Source of the DNA: Akkermansia muciniphila
Lineage (GTDB): Bacteria > Verrucomicrobiota > Verrucomicrobiia > Verrucomicrobiales > Akkermansiaceae
Length of the DNA stretch: 64,000 bases
Assembly: GCF_002884975.1 (NCBI RefSeq)
Contig: NZ_PJKB01000001.1
Location: 496,001 to 560,000 of the forward strand
Reading direction: 5' to 3'
Below the pieces are notes generated by a model, which ran no database searches, had not been told where the DNA came from, and saw only the letters and a program-made list of their open reading frames with translations. Positions 39,338 through 48,104 of the stretch are shown here, in pieces (position 1 is the stretch's first letter; each line of letters opens with the position of its first letter). The position numbers and the translations under genes were made by a program.

Positions 39338-39370
39338 AAACACCCCGGAATGCTGGATTCCGGGGTGTTT
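39338..39370 (-). terminator. Terminator beyond the tRNA 3' end
   Basis: AAACACCCCGGAA (39338-39350) pairs perfectly with 39358-39370 across a 7-base loop. On the minus strand the stem is followed by TTTT. It lies just downstream of the tRNA 3' fragment on the minus strand. Confidence 0.85.
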
Positions 39371-39377
39371 AAGAAGA

Positions 39378-39416
39378 TGGTACGCGGTACTGGTTTCGAA
39401 CCAGTGAATCCGACCA
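39378..39416 (-). other. tRNA 3' fragment (T arm, acceptor strand, CCA): candidate att site
   Basis: On the minus strand ACTGG-TTCGAAA-CCAGT (39389-39405) is a perfect T arm with the invariant TTCGA loop. It is followed by a 7-base acceptor strand ACCGCGT, discriminator A and CCA (39378-39380). No matching 5' half (it should start ACGCGGT), D arm or anticodon arm occurs in the preceding 100 bases, so this is not a whole tRNA. A terminator follows and a tyrosine recombinase gene starts 126 bases away, the classic layout of an integration site in a tRNA gene. Confidence 0.6.
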
Positions 39417-39541
39417 TGGGTGTTCGCTCATGTTTACAAATGTTCTGTTTTGTTCATAATGCAATAAGTTATGAAAAATACGAACAGCCGCGAATTGGGC
39501 TGAACAAGGGCGCGGTATGCCACTATGTATGCCACTAATAT

Positions 39542-40708
39542 ATGGCCTATCTGCGTAAGAAAGAACGCTCTCCGTATTGGTTTGCACAATGGAAAGACCC
39601 TCAAACGGGAAGGATCATTAGTCGCTCGACTAAAATAGAAGCCAAGGCTGGCAATCGTCGAAAGGCTCAGGACGTAGCTGATGAATTCGAGGAAGAGACA
39701 AAAAAGGTTCGTACAGAGATTCAGGTCAGAAAGGTGCTGAATGATCTTCATACCCGGATCACGGGGAATAACGTAGTGGTAAAGACCGTTCGGGAAGTCT
39801 TTGAAGAATGGCTCAACAACCAGTCCGGGGGAATCAGCCGCAATTCACTTCTTGCTTACAGGGGAAGTATTGAGGCGTTCCTGTCATGGTTCGGGGAACG
39901 GTCTGATCAGGAGATCAACCTTGTCACGCAAAAAGACATTGTCGACTTCCGTAACACTACAGAAAAACAGCGTTCCGGGGCAACGGTCAACAAACACCTG
40001 AAATTGCTTCGGCGGATTTTTGCAGACGCCAAAAAGAAAGCCTACATCAGCATTGACCCGACGGATGACGTCAACATCGTCAAACGCCGCAGGCAGGAAA
40101 GCGGCAGGCAGGCCTTTTCTGCGGAGGAATTACAGAGAATCGTGGATCTGGCAGACCCCGAGTGGAAAAGCATGATCCGCTTTGCCTTGTATACGGGCGG
40201 TCAGCGTCTCGGCGACATTGCCCTGCTGAAATGGGCTAATATCGACCTTCAGGAGCAGGTGGTCCACTTCCAGACCAAAAAGACAGGCCGCCAGATTGTC
40301 ATCCCCATCATTCCTCCTCTGTTGAAACATATCAACAGTCTGACGCCTCCTGAATCATCAAATACCTTCGTACACCCCCGTGCCGCCGTTTCTTTTGAAG
40401 CCCAGGGATCGCCCCGCTTATCGAGCGAGTTCGGCATAATCCTGTACCGGGCTGGCTTAAGGGATACACACCCTCAGGCATCCCGTAAGGCACCAGACCC
40501 TAATTACAAATCCGGGCGCAGAGAAGCATCGGTTCTGTCCTTTCACTCCCTGCGGGCGACTGCCGCCACCATGTTGCATGCGGCAAATGTTCCCCCGGCC
40601 ATGGTACAGGACATCGTCGGCCATGACTCAGCAGAAGTTCATAGCCGATATGTCAAACTGGGCAGGGATAACGTTCGAAATGCATTGGGTAACTTACCTG
40701 AACTCTAA
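39542..40708 (+). CDS. int: Tyrosine recombinase / integrase 1
   Basis: A 388-residue phage-type integrase. The N-terminal arm-binding part (MAYLRKKERSPYWFAQWKDP) is followed by a SAM-like core-binding domain (about 85-175). The catalytic domain has ALYTGGQRLGDIALLKW (first Arg), SFHSLRATAATMLHAA (H-x-x-R), IVGHDSAEVHSRYVKL (His and nucleophile Tyr). Its position beside the tRNA fragment suggests it integrated this element there. A+T content is higher than in the core genome to the left. Confidence 0.92.
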   Translation: MAYLRKKERSPYWFAQWKDPQTGRIISRSTKIEAKAGNRRKAQDVADEFEEETKKVRTEIQVRKVLNDLHTRITGNNVVVKTVREVFEEWLNNQSGGISRNSLLAYRGSIEAFLSWFGERSDQEINLVTQKDIVDFRNTTEKQRSGATVNKHLKLLRRIFADAKKKAYISIDPTDDVNIVKRRRQESGRQAFSAEELQRIVDLADPEWKSMIRFALYTGGQRLGDIALLKWANIDLQEQVVHFQTKKTGRQIVIPIIPPLLKHINSLTPPESSNTFVHPRAAVSFEAQGSPRLSSEFGIILYRAGLRDTHPQASRKAPDPNYKSGRREASVLSFHSLRATAATMLHAANVPPAMVQDIVGHDSAEVHSRYVKLGRDNVRNALGNLPEL

Positions 40709-41045
40709 GTTTCCGGATTCTCAATCTTTCCATAGGGGAATATTCGGAATTGGAATCAGGAAAAAAGTGGAAGACAATGATGAAAGTCTTGAGACTATCG
40801 TACCTCAGAGAAAAATTATAGAGGCGCATTCCTGATAATCGTTTCAATTATGATTGATGATTTCTGTATCAACGGCGATTTTATCAATCGTAATTGAAAT
40901 ATTTTCCACCTCCATGTCATCTATACATGACGGTTTATTATCTGCCATCATGTACTCATGACTCCTCTATATGCTCTTCACCATCAGGTAAGGCACCAGG
41001 AAAAGCACTTGCGTTCTGGTTTCGCATACCGAGTCCCTTGCCTTA
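40709..41045. other. A+T-rich gap between two convergent integrases
   Basis: 337 bases without a supported gene. Possible left boundary of the second element; I found no clear direct repeat shared with the right junction near 62920. Confidence 0.35.
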
Positions 41046-42053
41046 CTATTTAGCTTCTCGCCAGAACGCAGCAGCATCTTTTCGCAGAACAGGAGCCATA
41101 TAGCGGCTCCTCAATAGTGAGGTGTCACGGTGTCCCATTTCCATCTGTAACTCCGACAGGTTTCGGAAATAAGCAGCGTGATAACTTGCAAACGTGTGGC
41201 GACAAATATCGGGCACCCAGTTACTCTGGAAACCGGCAACTCTGCGCAAAGCTTTCCATTTGCGTTTCCAATTTCGAGGAATATAGCGGTCTTTCTTCCT
41301 GATATTGTGAATCCCTCTTAGAGGTACGGCTCTGCCGCCGCCAGTCTTACTGATGGTAGACCGCACGATTACCAGACGCTCATCCCACTGGAAGTCAGTT
41401 TTCTGCAAACGGCTTACCTCAGTCGGCCTGATTCCGGCGTAAAGCATCAAATTCAAGGAAAAACGCATATTCCTGAATTCGGGGCGTGTAGTTGCTTCCT
41501 TCAGTTTTTCCACATCCTTCAGGGAAAGCGGCTCAATGTACCTTTCTTTTATCTTGGGCACTTCAATGCGGATTACCGGGTTTACATCACACCATTCCTG
41601 GCGAATGCCGTAAGTAAATATGCTGTGAAGAATGACGCGACCCTTCGTATAACTGCTTGGACTTGAACCGAATGCCGTCTCTAAAATTTTCTTGCATTGA
41701 ATAGGAGTCATGGAACGCAAAGGCAATTGGGCAACACCCTCGACACGTAGAATCCGACGAACGAAATGGCGCAAGTCTCTTTTCGATGACGGCCTCAAAT
41801 CCTTCCGGGCATCGACACTTGCCCAGGCTGCTACTTCCAAAGTGACTGTATGAGTGGCAGATTTTACAACGGACACTCCTTTTTGCAACGTGTTGCGCAG
41901 AAGAACAATCAGTTCTACCCGGTTGAGCCCCCGAGCCAAATTCCCCAGATTTTCAATAGCTTCTAGTATAAGACGAGCCAAATCGCACTGTGTAAGGTCG
42001 ACCTTCTTCAGTAATTCTTTTGCAATGAGATTTTCAGTGAGTTCTTCATTCAT
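41046..42053 (-). CDS. Tyrosine recombinase / integrase 2
   Basis: A 335-residue recombinase of a different subfamily from the neighbour at 39542. The catalytic domain has MLYAGIRPTEVSRLQK (first Arg), PDICRHTFASYHAAYF (R-H pattern), EMGHRDTSLLRSRYMAP (His and nucleophile Tyr). The N-terminal 80 residues are helical without clear relatives. It is transcribed away from the 12-gene block that begins 165 bases to its right, and is a good candidate for the recombinase that moved that block. Confidence 0.88.
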   Translation of the reverse strand: MNEELTENLIAKELLKKVDLTQCDLARLILEAIENLGNLARGLNRVELIVLLRNTLQKGVSVVKSATHTVTLEVAAWASVDARKDLRPSSKRDLRHFVRRILRVEGVAQLPLRSMTPIQCKKILETAFGSSPSSYTKGRVILHSIFTYGIRQEWCDVNPVIRIEVPKIKERYIEPLSLKDVEKLKEATTRPEFRNMRFSLNLMLYAGIRPTEVSRLQKTDFQWDERLVIVRSTISKTGGGRAVPLRGIHNIRKKDRYIPRNWKRKWKALRRVAGFQSNWVPDICRHTFASYHAAYFRNLSELQMEMGHRDTSLLRSRYMAPVLRKDAAAFWREAK

Positions 42054-42217
42054 AATGCTGATGTCAAAAAAAAAAAATCAAAATGATATTTTTGAAATAA
42101 TTGGGAAGGATTTAAGGGGATTTTTTTCTCTGATTCTTCCGTGAATTATGGATGAAATTGTCATGGGTTATTCCTGTTAATGTTTGGTTATCAAAGAATA
42201 AACACGGAATCAGCATT

Positions 42218-43114
42218 ATGAATGCTGTATCGTATTCTCCGACAAGAAAATTTATGGGATCGGGTCAACTGGTTAAATGTATTTGCAATCAAACGCATGG
42301 AGGCGATGTGTGCAGCCATTGCGGTTTGCCCCATTCTACAGCTCGTTATCTCTCACAAACCGGTCCTCTGCTGCCGTTCTTCATTCTGGCCGGCATGGCT
42401 GCTGTTTTCTGTTTTAACCACTACAATATTGCAGATCGACTGAACAGGCAGATCGAGGAACCAGAAGAGTTCATTCCCATAATTCTTGACCCGGCAACTC
42501 CACTTTCCTCTGAACCGAAACCGAAAGTAGAACCGAAAGTAGAACCGAAAGTAGAACCGAAAGCAGAACCGAAAGTAGAACCGAAAGCAGAACCGAAAGC
42601 AGAACCGAAAGCAGAACCGAAAGCAGAACCGAAAGTAGAACCGAAAGCAGAACCGAAAGTAGAACCGAAAGCAGAACCGAAAGCACTAACCCCCGAATTA
42701 CTGGAAAAGAAGGCCTATCATATGCTGCACCTTCTGGTCGGCAGGTATCCTGAGGGAGAATCCATTTCTACCATGTTTTCAGAAGAAATCCTTAATATGT
42801 CATTGGATATCAAAACATCCCGTGACGATATTCTGGAAAGTATGAACGGGTTCCTTGCCAGATTTCCCGTACGCGTTGTCAGGCTAGCCTCCGTAGGAAG
42901 AAAAGACCGGATGTTGGAAATAAATACCAGACGAATCTTTCTGGATGCAGACGGAGCGCGGCTGGATGTGTATGGCAAGACCGTTGTCATGCTGGATGCG
43001 GAGGGTCAAATCACAGGATTGTCTGATGACATTCAGGATACTCCTGCCGAACTAAGCAAAGGTTTCACCCCCATTGAATACTCCCGACAGAAAACTATCA
43101 GCAACAACCAATAA
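42218..43114 (+). CDS. Zinc-ribbon membrane protein with (K-V/A-E-P)n repeat; first gene of the island operon
   Basis: A 298-residue protein not recognised as a known family. It has a zinc-binding N-terminus (CICN ... CSHCG, residues 23-38) and one transmembrane helix (LLPFFILAGMAAVFCFNHYN, about 50-70). A 13-unit KVEP/KAEP repeat (about 99-156) makes a stiff Pro-rich spacer. The C-terminal globular domain of 140 residues contains LHLLVGRYPEGESISTMF and VRLASVGRKDRMLEINTRRI. The layout suggests cytoplasmic zinc ribbon, membrane, spacer, and periplasmic domain. I start at ATG 42218; an ATG at 42152 is possible. It is two bases from the next gene. Confidence 0.7.
   Translation: MNAVSYSPTRKFMGSGQLVKCICNQTHGGDVCSHCGLPHSTARYLSQTGPLLPFFILAGMAAVFCFNHYNIADRLNRQIEEPEEFIPIILDPATPLSSEPKPKVEPKVEPKVEPKAEPKVEPKAEPKAEPKAEPKAEPKVEPKAEPKVEPKAEPKALTPELLEKKAYHMLHLLVGRYPEGESISTMFSEEILNMSLDIKTSRDDILESMNGFLARFPVRVVRLASVGRKDRMLEINTRRIFLDADGARLDVYGKTVVMLDAEGQITGLSDDIQDTPAELSKGFTPIEYSRQKTISNNQ
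42512..42684 (+). repeat. 12-bp minisatellite GAACCGAAAGYA, about 13-14 copies
   Basis: Tandem 12-base units inside the gene at 42218, differing only at one T/C position per unit (Val or Ala codon). Because 12 is a multiple of 3, copy changes keep the frame and change the length of the Pro-rich spacer. Confidence 0.95.
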
Positions 43115-43116
43115 AC

Positions 43117-43743
43117 ATGAACAACAAACATTACTTTAAGAAATCATTCGTATTACTCATGGAAGCCGGCGTACTAACCTTCGGTCTGGGTTCCTGTGCC
43201 AACATGTCAGATACAACAAAGACGTATGCTCAGGCTACAGGAATAGGAGCAGCTGGCGGAGCTGGTGTGGGAGCTCTGGCAGGTCAGGCTATAGGAGGTG
43301 ATACTAAATCTACTGTTATCGGAGCTGCCATTGGGGGGAGCATTGGCGCAATCGCCGGCTGGTTCTGGGGGGATTACGTTGTCCAGCAGAAAAAAGAATA
43401 CGCCAGTGTAGAAGAACAGATCAGACACAGCAATCAGGTTATGGACAAGCTCATTGCACAGACGAAATCCAGAAACGCGGAATTGGCTCAGTCTATTGCC
43501 AATCTGAAAAAAGAAAAAAGGAATCTCGCCTCTTCCGACGTCAAAACAAAATCACAAAAAATGACGAGGGAAGTCGATAAGCGCATTTCTATTCTCAATG
43601 AAGAAGTAACCCTGGCGCGAAAAGCAGCCGATAATGCTTCCGGCAATCAAAAAATCGCTCTGCGAGGCAAGATCAGCACGCTCAGTCATGAAATCAATTC
43701 TCTGGCAAAACACAAGAAAGCTCTTTCTACCCTTTCTGCATAA
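43117..43743 (+). CDS. Glycine-zipper lipoprotein with coiled coil
   Basis: A 208-residue protein. A signal sequence ends in a lipobox-like LTFGLGSC (Cys near residue 27). A glycine-zipper segment of about 45 residues (GIGAAGGAGVGALAGQAIGG ... AAIGGSIGAIAGWFWGDYV) could span or insert into a membrane. The last 110 residues are a Lys/Glu-rich coiled coil. Glycine-zipper lipoproteins sit in the bacterial outer membrane or periplasm; some form pores. It is two bases after the preceding gene, hence co-translated. Its role in the island system is unknown. Confidence 0.75.
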   Translation: MNNKHYFKKSFVLLMEAGVLTFGLGSCANMSDTTKTYAQATGIGAAGGAGVGALAGQAIGGDTKSTVIGAAIGGSIGAIAGWFWGDYVVQQKKEYASVEEQIRHSNQVMDKLIAQTKSRNAELAQSIANLKKEKRNLASSDVKTKSQKMTREVDKRISILNEEVTLARKAADNASGNQKIALRGKISTLSHEINSLAKHKKALSTLSA

Positions 43744-43843
43744 AAGTCAAAAATTATTTACCGGGCTTGGCTCCACCAGGCCCGGTAAAGACACGAATCT
43801 TATATTTCCGAAAAAATTCCCATTTAATGAACCTGCCTTTCTT

Positions 43844-44185
43844 ATGAATACGAACAATCACCTCTGTCTAACAAGCGTTTTTGTTGTCGCTTGTACCTTG
43901 CTCTCCTCCTGCAGCACTACCGGAGATCCCACCCAAGGAGGTATTTTCTGGTCTCCCGATAAGGCCATGGAGCGCCGTCAAAGTCTACTGTCGGAACAGT
44001 CGGTCAAACAAGCGACATACAATAAGATAAAAAAGACGACAAGTAGTTACGCTAATACTCGAGACGATCTTCTGAAAAAACGTAACGAGTTGCAAGCCCG
44101 CAAGGAAGCCTCTTCCTCACTGCAGGATAAGGAATCGATCAACGCGGCAATCAAAGATATTGAGGCTGAACTGGGAAATATGTAG
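43844..44185 (+). CDS. Small lipoprotein
   Basis: A 113-residue protein starting MNTNNHLCLTSVFVVACTLL and reaching the lipobox LLSSC near residue 23. The mature part is short, with GGIFWSPDKAMERRQSLLSE and then a charged helix. I do not recognise the family. The open frame extends upstream into the previous gene, but only the ATG at 43844 gives a signal peptide. It resembles the C-terminal coiled-coil half of the preceding lipoprotein, so the two may pair. Confidence 0.7.
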   Translation: MNTNNHLCLTSVFVVACTLLSSCSTTGDPTQGGIFWSPDKAMERRQSLLSEQSVKQATYNKIKKTTSSYANTRDDLLKKRNELQARKEASSSLQDKESINAAIKDIEAELGNM

Positions 44186-44227
44186 CCAGCTTCCTCATTG
44201 CGTTTGTCTCCTACGTGATAACGGTAC

Positions 44228-45397
44228 ATGAATAAACCGTCCAGCATCAACTTTGTCCGTCTCGCCTTTGTTCTTCTTATCGGCGCTTCGTTGCTGTATG
44301 GTTTTATCATCTCCGGTTATCTGGAGGAGGAGACGCGCAGAGTGGCGGATATCTCGATCGAGTACGGTTTCTACGCAGGATACGGCCTGTGGGTACTGGG
44401 AATGGTTCTGTCCAATATTCTCTCGTTCAACCGTATTGCACGCCGCAAATATGCCGGAAGCAAGGGACTGAACACTGCTCTGCAAATCTGGTCGCAAACA
44501 CTTCTGGGAGCCGGTAAAACCAGCATCGTTGCCCCTGTCAAGGTTTACCGGGAGCTATCTGGTCAGGGAAACCTGTTGGTCAGGCTGGTATCCATGGTGG
44601 AAGTCTACATCATGCGCCCGATCGTTTCTCTGGCTGTTCTGGCTGCATATGCTCTCCTGTCCGCACTCTTCATTCTTCCTCTATCTTTCTTTAAACTGCA
44701 AACTTCCCGTTTTTCCAGCGAAGAAACGAATGAAAATGGGGTCCGCATGCTGCCTGTCACCTGTGTAGCCGGTTCGGATACAACAAGGACTTCTCTTTTG
44801 CGAGCCCTTGTTTCAACCTTGGGAAACGTATCCGTACCCCGATGGTACACGTACGATACTCCTCGCATCAATTCTACCCGCACTCAACCCAGATACAACT
44901 ACATCGAATTGTTGCTCAGCCGCAAGAGAAACGACAAACAACCTGCGCTTTGTCTGCAAATTTGCGATTTCGAAGGAAGCGATGCGGCCTCTATTAATTC
45001 GTTGGATGCCATGCCCTTCTACTCTTTTTTGCAAGGCGCCGTTTTTGTGGTGGAAGAAACGGCTGGCAGCGCCTCATTTGCACAAGCCTTCGACAAGTGG
45101 CATGAACTGATGAGCACGGCCTACAAAGCAAGATTGCAAAAGCTTAAATGCGCCGTGGTCATCCGGTCGAATGGCAAGATTCTGCCCTTTGATGGAGCAT
45201 GTGAGCTTGATGCCGGTGCGGATCAAGCTGCCTGCCGTCATTTCCTTCATGACCTCCAATGGGCTGATGTTCTTGGAAAAGCCGATCTTTTCCGAAATAC
45301 GGCATTTTTTTCCATCTCCTCCAGCGACCAGGAATTGAACGAATGTCCCGGCGTTTACGCTCTCGCCAAATGGCTGTTACAAAATATTCCCGCCTGA
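44228..45397 (+). CDS. Membrane protein with degenerate GTPase-like domain
   Basis: A 389-residue protein. Three hydrophobic helices lie in the first 160 residues (FVRLAFVLLIGASLLYGFII; GLWVLGMVLSNILSF; IVSLAVLAAYALLSALFILP). The soluble part begins MLPVTCVAGSDTTRTSLLRA near 177, where a P-loop would lie but with the Gly-Lys replaced. It continues with a strand ending in DFEGSD (ALCLQICDFEGSD, near 244, Walker-B-like) and AVFVVEETAGS. The strand-helix rhythm looks like a P-loop NTPase that has lost nucleotide contacts. Paired with the intact GTPase at 52535, it may be the inactive partner of a double-GTPase system; this is inference. Confidence 0.55.
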   Translation: MNKPSSINFVRLAFVLLIGASLLYGFIISGYLEEETRRVADISIEYGFYAGYGLWVLGMVLSNILSFNRIARRKYAGSKGLNTALQIWSQTLLGAGKTSIVAPVKVYRELSGQGNLLVRLVSMVEVYIMRPIVSLAVLAAYALLSALFILPLSFFKLQTSRFSSEETNENGVRMLPVTCVAGSDTTRTSLLRALVSTLGNVSVPRWYTYDTPRINSTRTQPRYNYIELLLSRKRNDKQPALCLQICDFEGSDAASINSLDAMPFYSFLQGAVFVVEETAGSASFAQAFDKWHELMSTAYKARLQKLKCAVVIRSNGKILPFDGACELDAGADQAACRHFLHDLQWADVLGKADLFRNTAFFSISSSDQELNECPGVYALAKWLLQNIPA

Positions 45398-45442
45398 TCC
45401 CGCACTTATCTTTCCCTCTCCATCAATTCATACACCACCATC

Positions 45443-46357
45443 ATGACTAACCAGGATAATCCAGAAGACTGCATCAGCGAATGCATATTTGAATCAGCTG
45501 AAGAAAATATCATAATAGAAAATTCCGGTATGGAAGGTTCTTCCGTTCCGGAAACCGCTCCGGAGCAGAAGGATCAACCGGAATCTCCACAGGAAATGGA
45601 GCCGGAAGAAGACTCCGTCTCCGAAGTCGAGCTACGGCAGGAATTCACACCGGAGAGTAAAACCGGATCAGATGCTGAAGTGGAATCCTCACCAGAGTCT
45701 GCTCCTGTAGCCGCGCCGGAGGAAATTGCGTCAGATACTCATTCGGAGACAAGCCCAGAATTGGAATCCTCTCCGGAAGTTGCTCCGGATTCTTCTCCTC
45801 AGTCCGTCATTGAAGAGCCAACCCCTCACCAGGCGACAGCTGACCAGACTCCCATACTGAATATCCTGACCACCCTGCAATCGCAAATATCCAGCCTTCA
45901 GGAAGAGTTCAACAGCAAAATGCGCTATGATGCCTCCAAAAAGGAAATCATTGACAGGCAATATCAGGAACTCGATGCCTACCGCCGTGAAACACATGAA
46001 AAACTCAACAAGGCTATCGTGATGGATCTTATTGCTGAGATCGACGGCGCGGAACGAAGCGCCGAACATTACAGCGCTCTGGAAGCCACTCCGGAAAACT
46101 ATGCCAAACTCAGGAAACTGGTCCTGGCCCATGCCGAAGACCTGCGCGACCTGCTCGAAAACAACGACATCGATTCCTTTCGTACCGAAGCAGGGGCCGC
46201 TTTCAATCACAAACGCCACAGCGTACTCAAGACCGTTGTGACCGACGATCCTTCCCTGGCCAAAACCATTCAGGCCTCTTTGCGCTGGGGATTCGAAAAA
46301 GACGGAAAAGTCATCCGCCCCGAAAAAGTAGCCGTCTACGTACTGGCAACGGAATAA
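45443..46357 (+). CDS. GrpE-like protein with acidic N-terminal extension
   Basis: A 304-residue protein. Residues 1-135 are a low-complexity Glu/Ser/Pro-rich tail, and 145-190 a coiled coil (ILTTLQSQISSLQEEFNSKM). The C-terminal beta domain has AGAAFNHKRHSVLKTVVTDD and SLRWGFEKDGKVIRPEKVAV, matching the GrpE pattern of dimeric nucleotide-exchange factors. It sits 49 bases before two Hsp70 genes, so it is most likely their dedicated exchange factor. Classical GrpE is about 200 residues; the extension is unusual and may tether it to partners. Confidence 0.72.
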   Translation: MTNQDNPEDCISECIFESAEENIIIENSGMEGSSVPETAPEQKDQPESPQEMEPEEDSVSEVELRQEFTPESKTGSDAEVESSPESAPVAAPEEIASDTHSETSPELESSPEVAPDSSPQSVIEEPTPHQATADQTPILNILTTLQSQISSLQEEFNSKMRYDASKKEIIDRQYQELDAYRRETHEKLNKAIVMDLIAEIDGAERSAEHYSALEATPENYAKLRKLVLAHAEDLRDLLENNDIDSFRTEAGAAFNHKRHSVLKTVVTDDPSLAKTIQASLRWGFEKDGKVIRPEKVAVYVLATE

Positions 46358-46406
46358 TCACTTTTTCCTCTGCCATCCATTCCATGACATCACACATATT
46401 TTCATT

Positions 46407-48092
46407 ATGAGCGAAAACACTAAAATCAAAGTATACGGTATCGATCTGGGTACCACGTATTCCGCCATTTCCCATGTGGGCGACAGCGGCAATGTTGAAA
46501 TCATCAATAACCCGGACGGCGGTTCCATTACAGCTTCCGCCGTCTTCTTTGAAGATGGCGGTATTGTCGTCGGGGAAGGTGCCAAGGAATCCGCCTATAC
46601 CGATCCGGATAACTTTGTCCACCTGATCAAGCGTGAAATGGGAACAACCTGGCGTAAAACTTTCCTGGATAAGGAACATTCTCCCGAATCCATTTCTTCC
46701 CTCATTCTTAAATACATGGTGAAAGGCGCTGAAATGAGCGGCCACGAAGTAAAGGATGTCGTCATCACGTGCCCTGCCTATTTCAATGAAGCCGAACGCA
46801 TGGCCACGAAAGCAGCCGGCGAACTGGCAAAACTCAATGTACTGGCCGTTGTGGACGAGCCCATTGCCGCAGCTATTTCCTACGGAATGGGGATAACCGG
46901 AAACGATCAGGGAGAAACACAGGAGACAAGGCAGATCATCGTCTATGACCTGGGCGGCGGTACGTTCGACGTGACCGTCGTGGAGATTTCTCCCAAGGGA
47001 GTAAAGGTCATTTGCTCCGATGGAGATCACAAGCTGGGGGGGGCTGACTGGGATGCCGCTCTGCGTGACCTGTTGCTTGAAAAGCTTCTCATAGAAAACC
47101 CCGAGGCAGGTGACCTGATGGCCGACCCGGAAACCAGGGCTGCCTTGATCACGACAGTGGAAAAGACAAAAATGAGTCTCAGCCAGAAAGAAACAGCTAC
47201 TGCCCGCATTACCTGCTGCGACGGCAGCAAGAGCAAGGTGAGTGTGACTCGGGAGGAATTCAATGAAGCGACTCAGCCTCTGCTTAACCGTACGATAGAA
47301 TTCACGGATGCCATGATTGCCATGGCTCGTGAAAAAACAGGTGTGGAAAAAATAGATGAATTCCTGCTGGTCGGCGGTTCTACCTATATGCCGCAGGTGA
47401 TGGAGATGGTTAATAGCCGCTACAAGGACACTTTGAGGGTAGAGCCCAAACTGTATGAGCCCAACCATGCTGTTTCCAAGGGCGCTGCCCTCTATGGGAA
47501 TAATAAGGCTATCAGGGATCTTTATGAAAAGGTTCTTAAAGATCTGAAGGAAAAAAATCCCGATACCCCGACAGGAAAACTCGAAGACGAGGCAAATAAG
47601 AAAGTTGCAGACGAATTTTCGTTGGCACCTGAAACGATTGAAACTGCGGTTAACACCGAGATGATTACGGTGGCTTCCAAAAGTATCGGTATTCGGGTGA
47701 AGAACAAGGAAGGTAAATTTGTCTGTTACAACCTGATCGAAAAACAGAATGAAGTTCCTTGTAACAATACTCAAACTTTCCCTGTTTCTGCCGCTAATGC
47801 AGCCACTCTGCCTCTCATCGTCTATTCCAATAACATTGTGGGAAAACAGGCGGATCTGGACTGTTGCCTGGAACTTGGTAAAGCAACCATGGAATTGACT
47901 CCCGGCTTGCCCGCAGGGGCTCCTATTGAAGTAACATTCGCGCTGGATCCTGAAGGCCGGCTCGAATTGACTGCCCGGGATGTTACTAATGACAAGAAAA
48001 TTGTTGTGCCCTTCCAGGTAGAAGGAGTCCTCAGTGAAGAAGAACGGAAAAAGCTGGAGGAAGTTGTAGCCGATCTGGAGATGGTCGATTAA
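46407..48092 (+). CDS. Hsp70-family chaperone, first of a tandem pair
   Basis: A 561-residue Hsp70. The ATPase domain is complete: YGIDLGTTYSAISHVG (phosphate 1), VDEPIAAAISYGMG, QIIVYDLGGGTFDVTVVEIS (phosphate 2) and FLLVGGSTYMPQVMEM (adenosine). The substrate-binding part is shortened and divergent compared with DnaK (638): an inserted Lys/Glu-rich helix (about 370-405) precedes a small beta domain ending with VPFQVEGVLSEEERKKLEEV. There is no C-terminal lid of usual size and no EEVD. It is likely specialised for clients of this island rather than general folding. The next Hsp70 starts 12 bases after its stop. Confidence 0.93.
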   Translation: MSENTKIKVYGIDLGTTYSAISHVGDSGNVEIINNPDGGSITASAVFFEDGGIVVGEGAKESAYTDPDNFVHLIKREMGTTWRKTFLDKEHSPESISSLILKYMVKGAEMSGHEVKDVVITCPAYFNEAERMATKAAGELAKLNVLAVVDEPIAAAISYGMGITGNDQGETQETRQIIVYDLGGGTFDVTVVEISPKGVKVICSDGDHKLGGADWDAALRDLLLEKLLIENPEAGDLMADPETRAALITTVEKTKMSLSQKETATARITCCDGSKSKVSVTREEFNEATQPLLNRTIEFTDAMIAMAREKTGVEKIDEFLLVGGSTYMPQVMEMVNSRYKDTLRVEPKLYEPNHAVSKGAALYGNNKAIRDLYEKVLKDLKEKNPDTPTGKLEDEANKKVADEFSLAPETIETAVNTEMITVASKSIGIRVKNKEGKFVCYNLIEKQNEVPCNNTQTFPVSAANAATLPLIVYSNNIVGKQADLDCCLELGKATMELTPGLPAGAPIEVTFALDPEGRLELTARDVTNDKKIVVPFQVEGVLSEEERKKLEEVVADLEMVD

Positions 48093-48104
48093 CCAACATA
48101 AATC

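Noticed and set aside
39350-39538. Small plus-strand protein over the tRNA fragment
   Set aside because: Its GTGFEPVNP stretch is the usual false translation of a tRNA T arm.
42512-42684. Possible CRISPR array
   Set aside because: The 12-base units are contiguous, without spacers, and lie inside a coding frame.
42471-42686. Minus-strand repeat protein opposite the minisatellite
   Set aside because: It is the complement of the KVEP/KAEP coding repeat and consists only of a hydrophobic repeat without a start signal.
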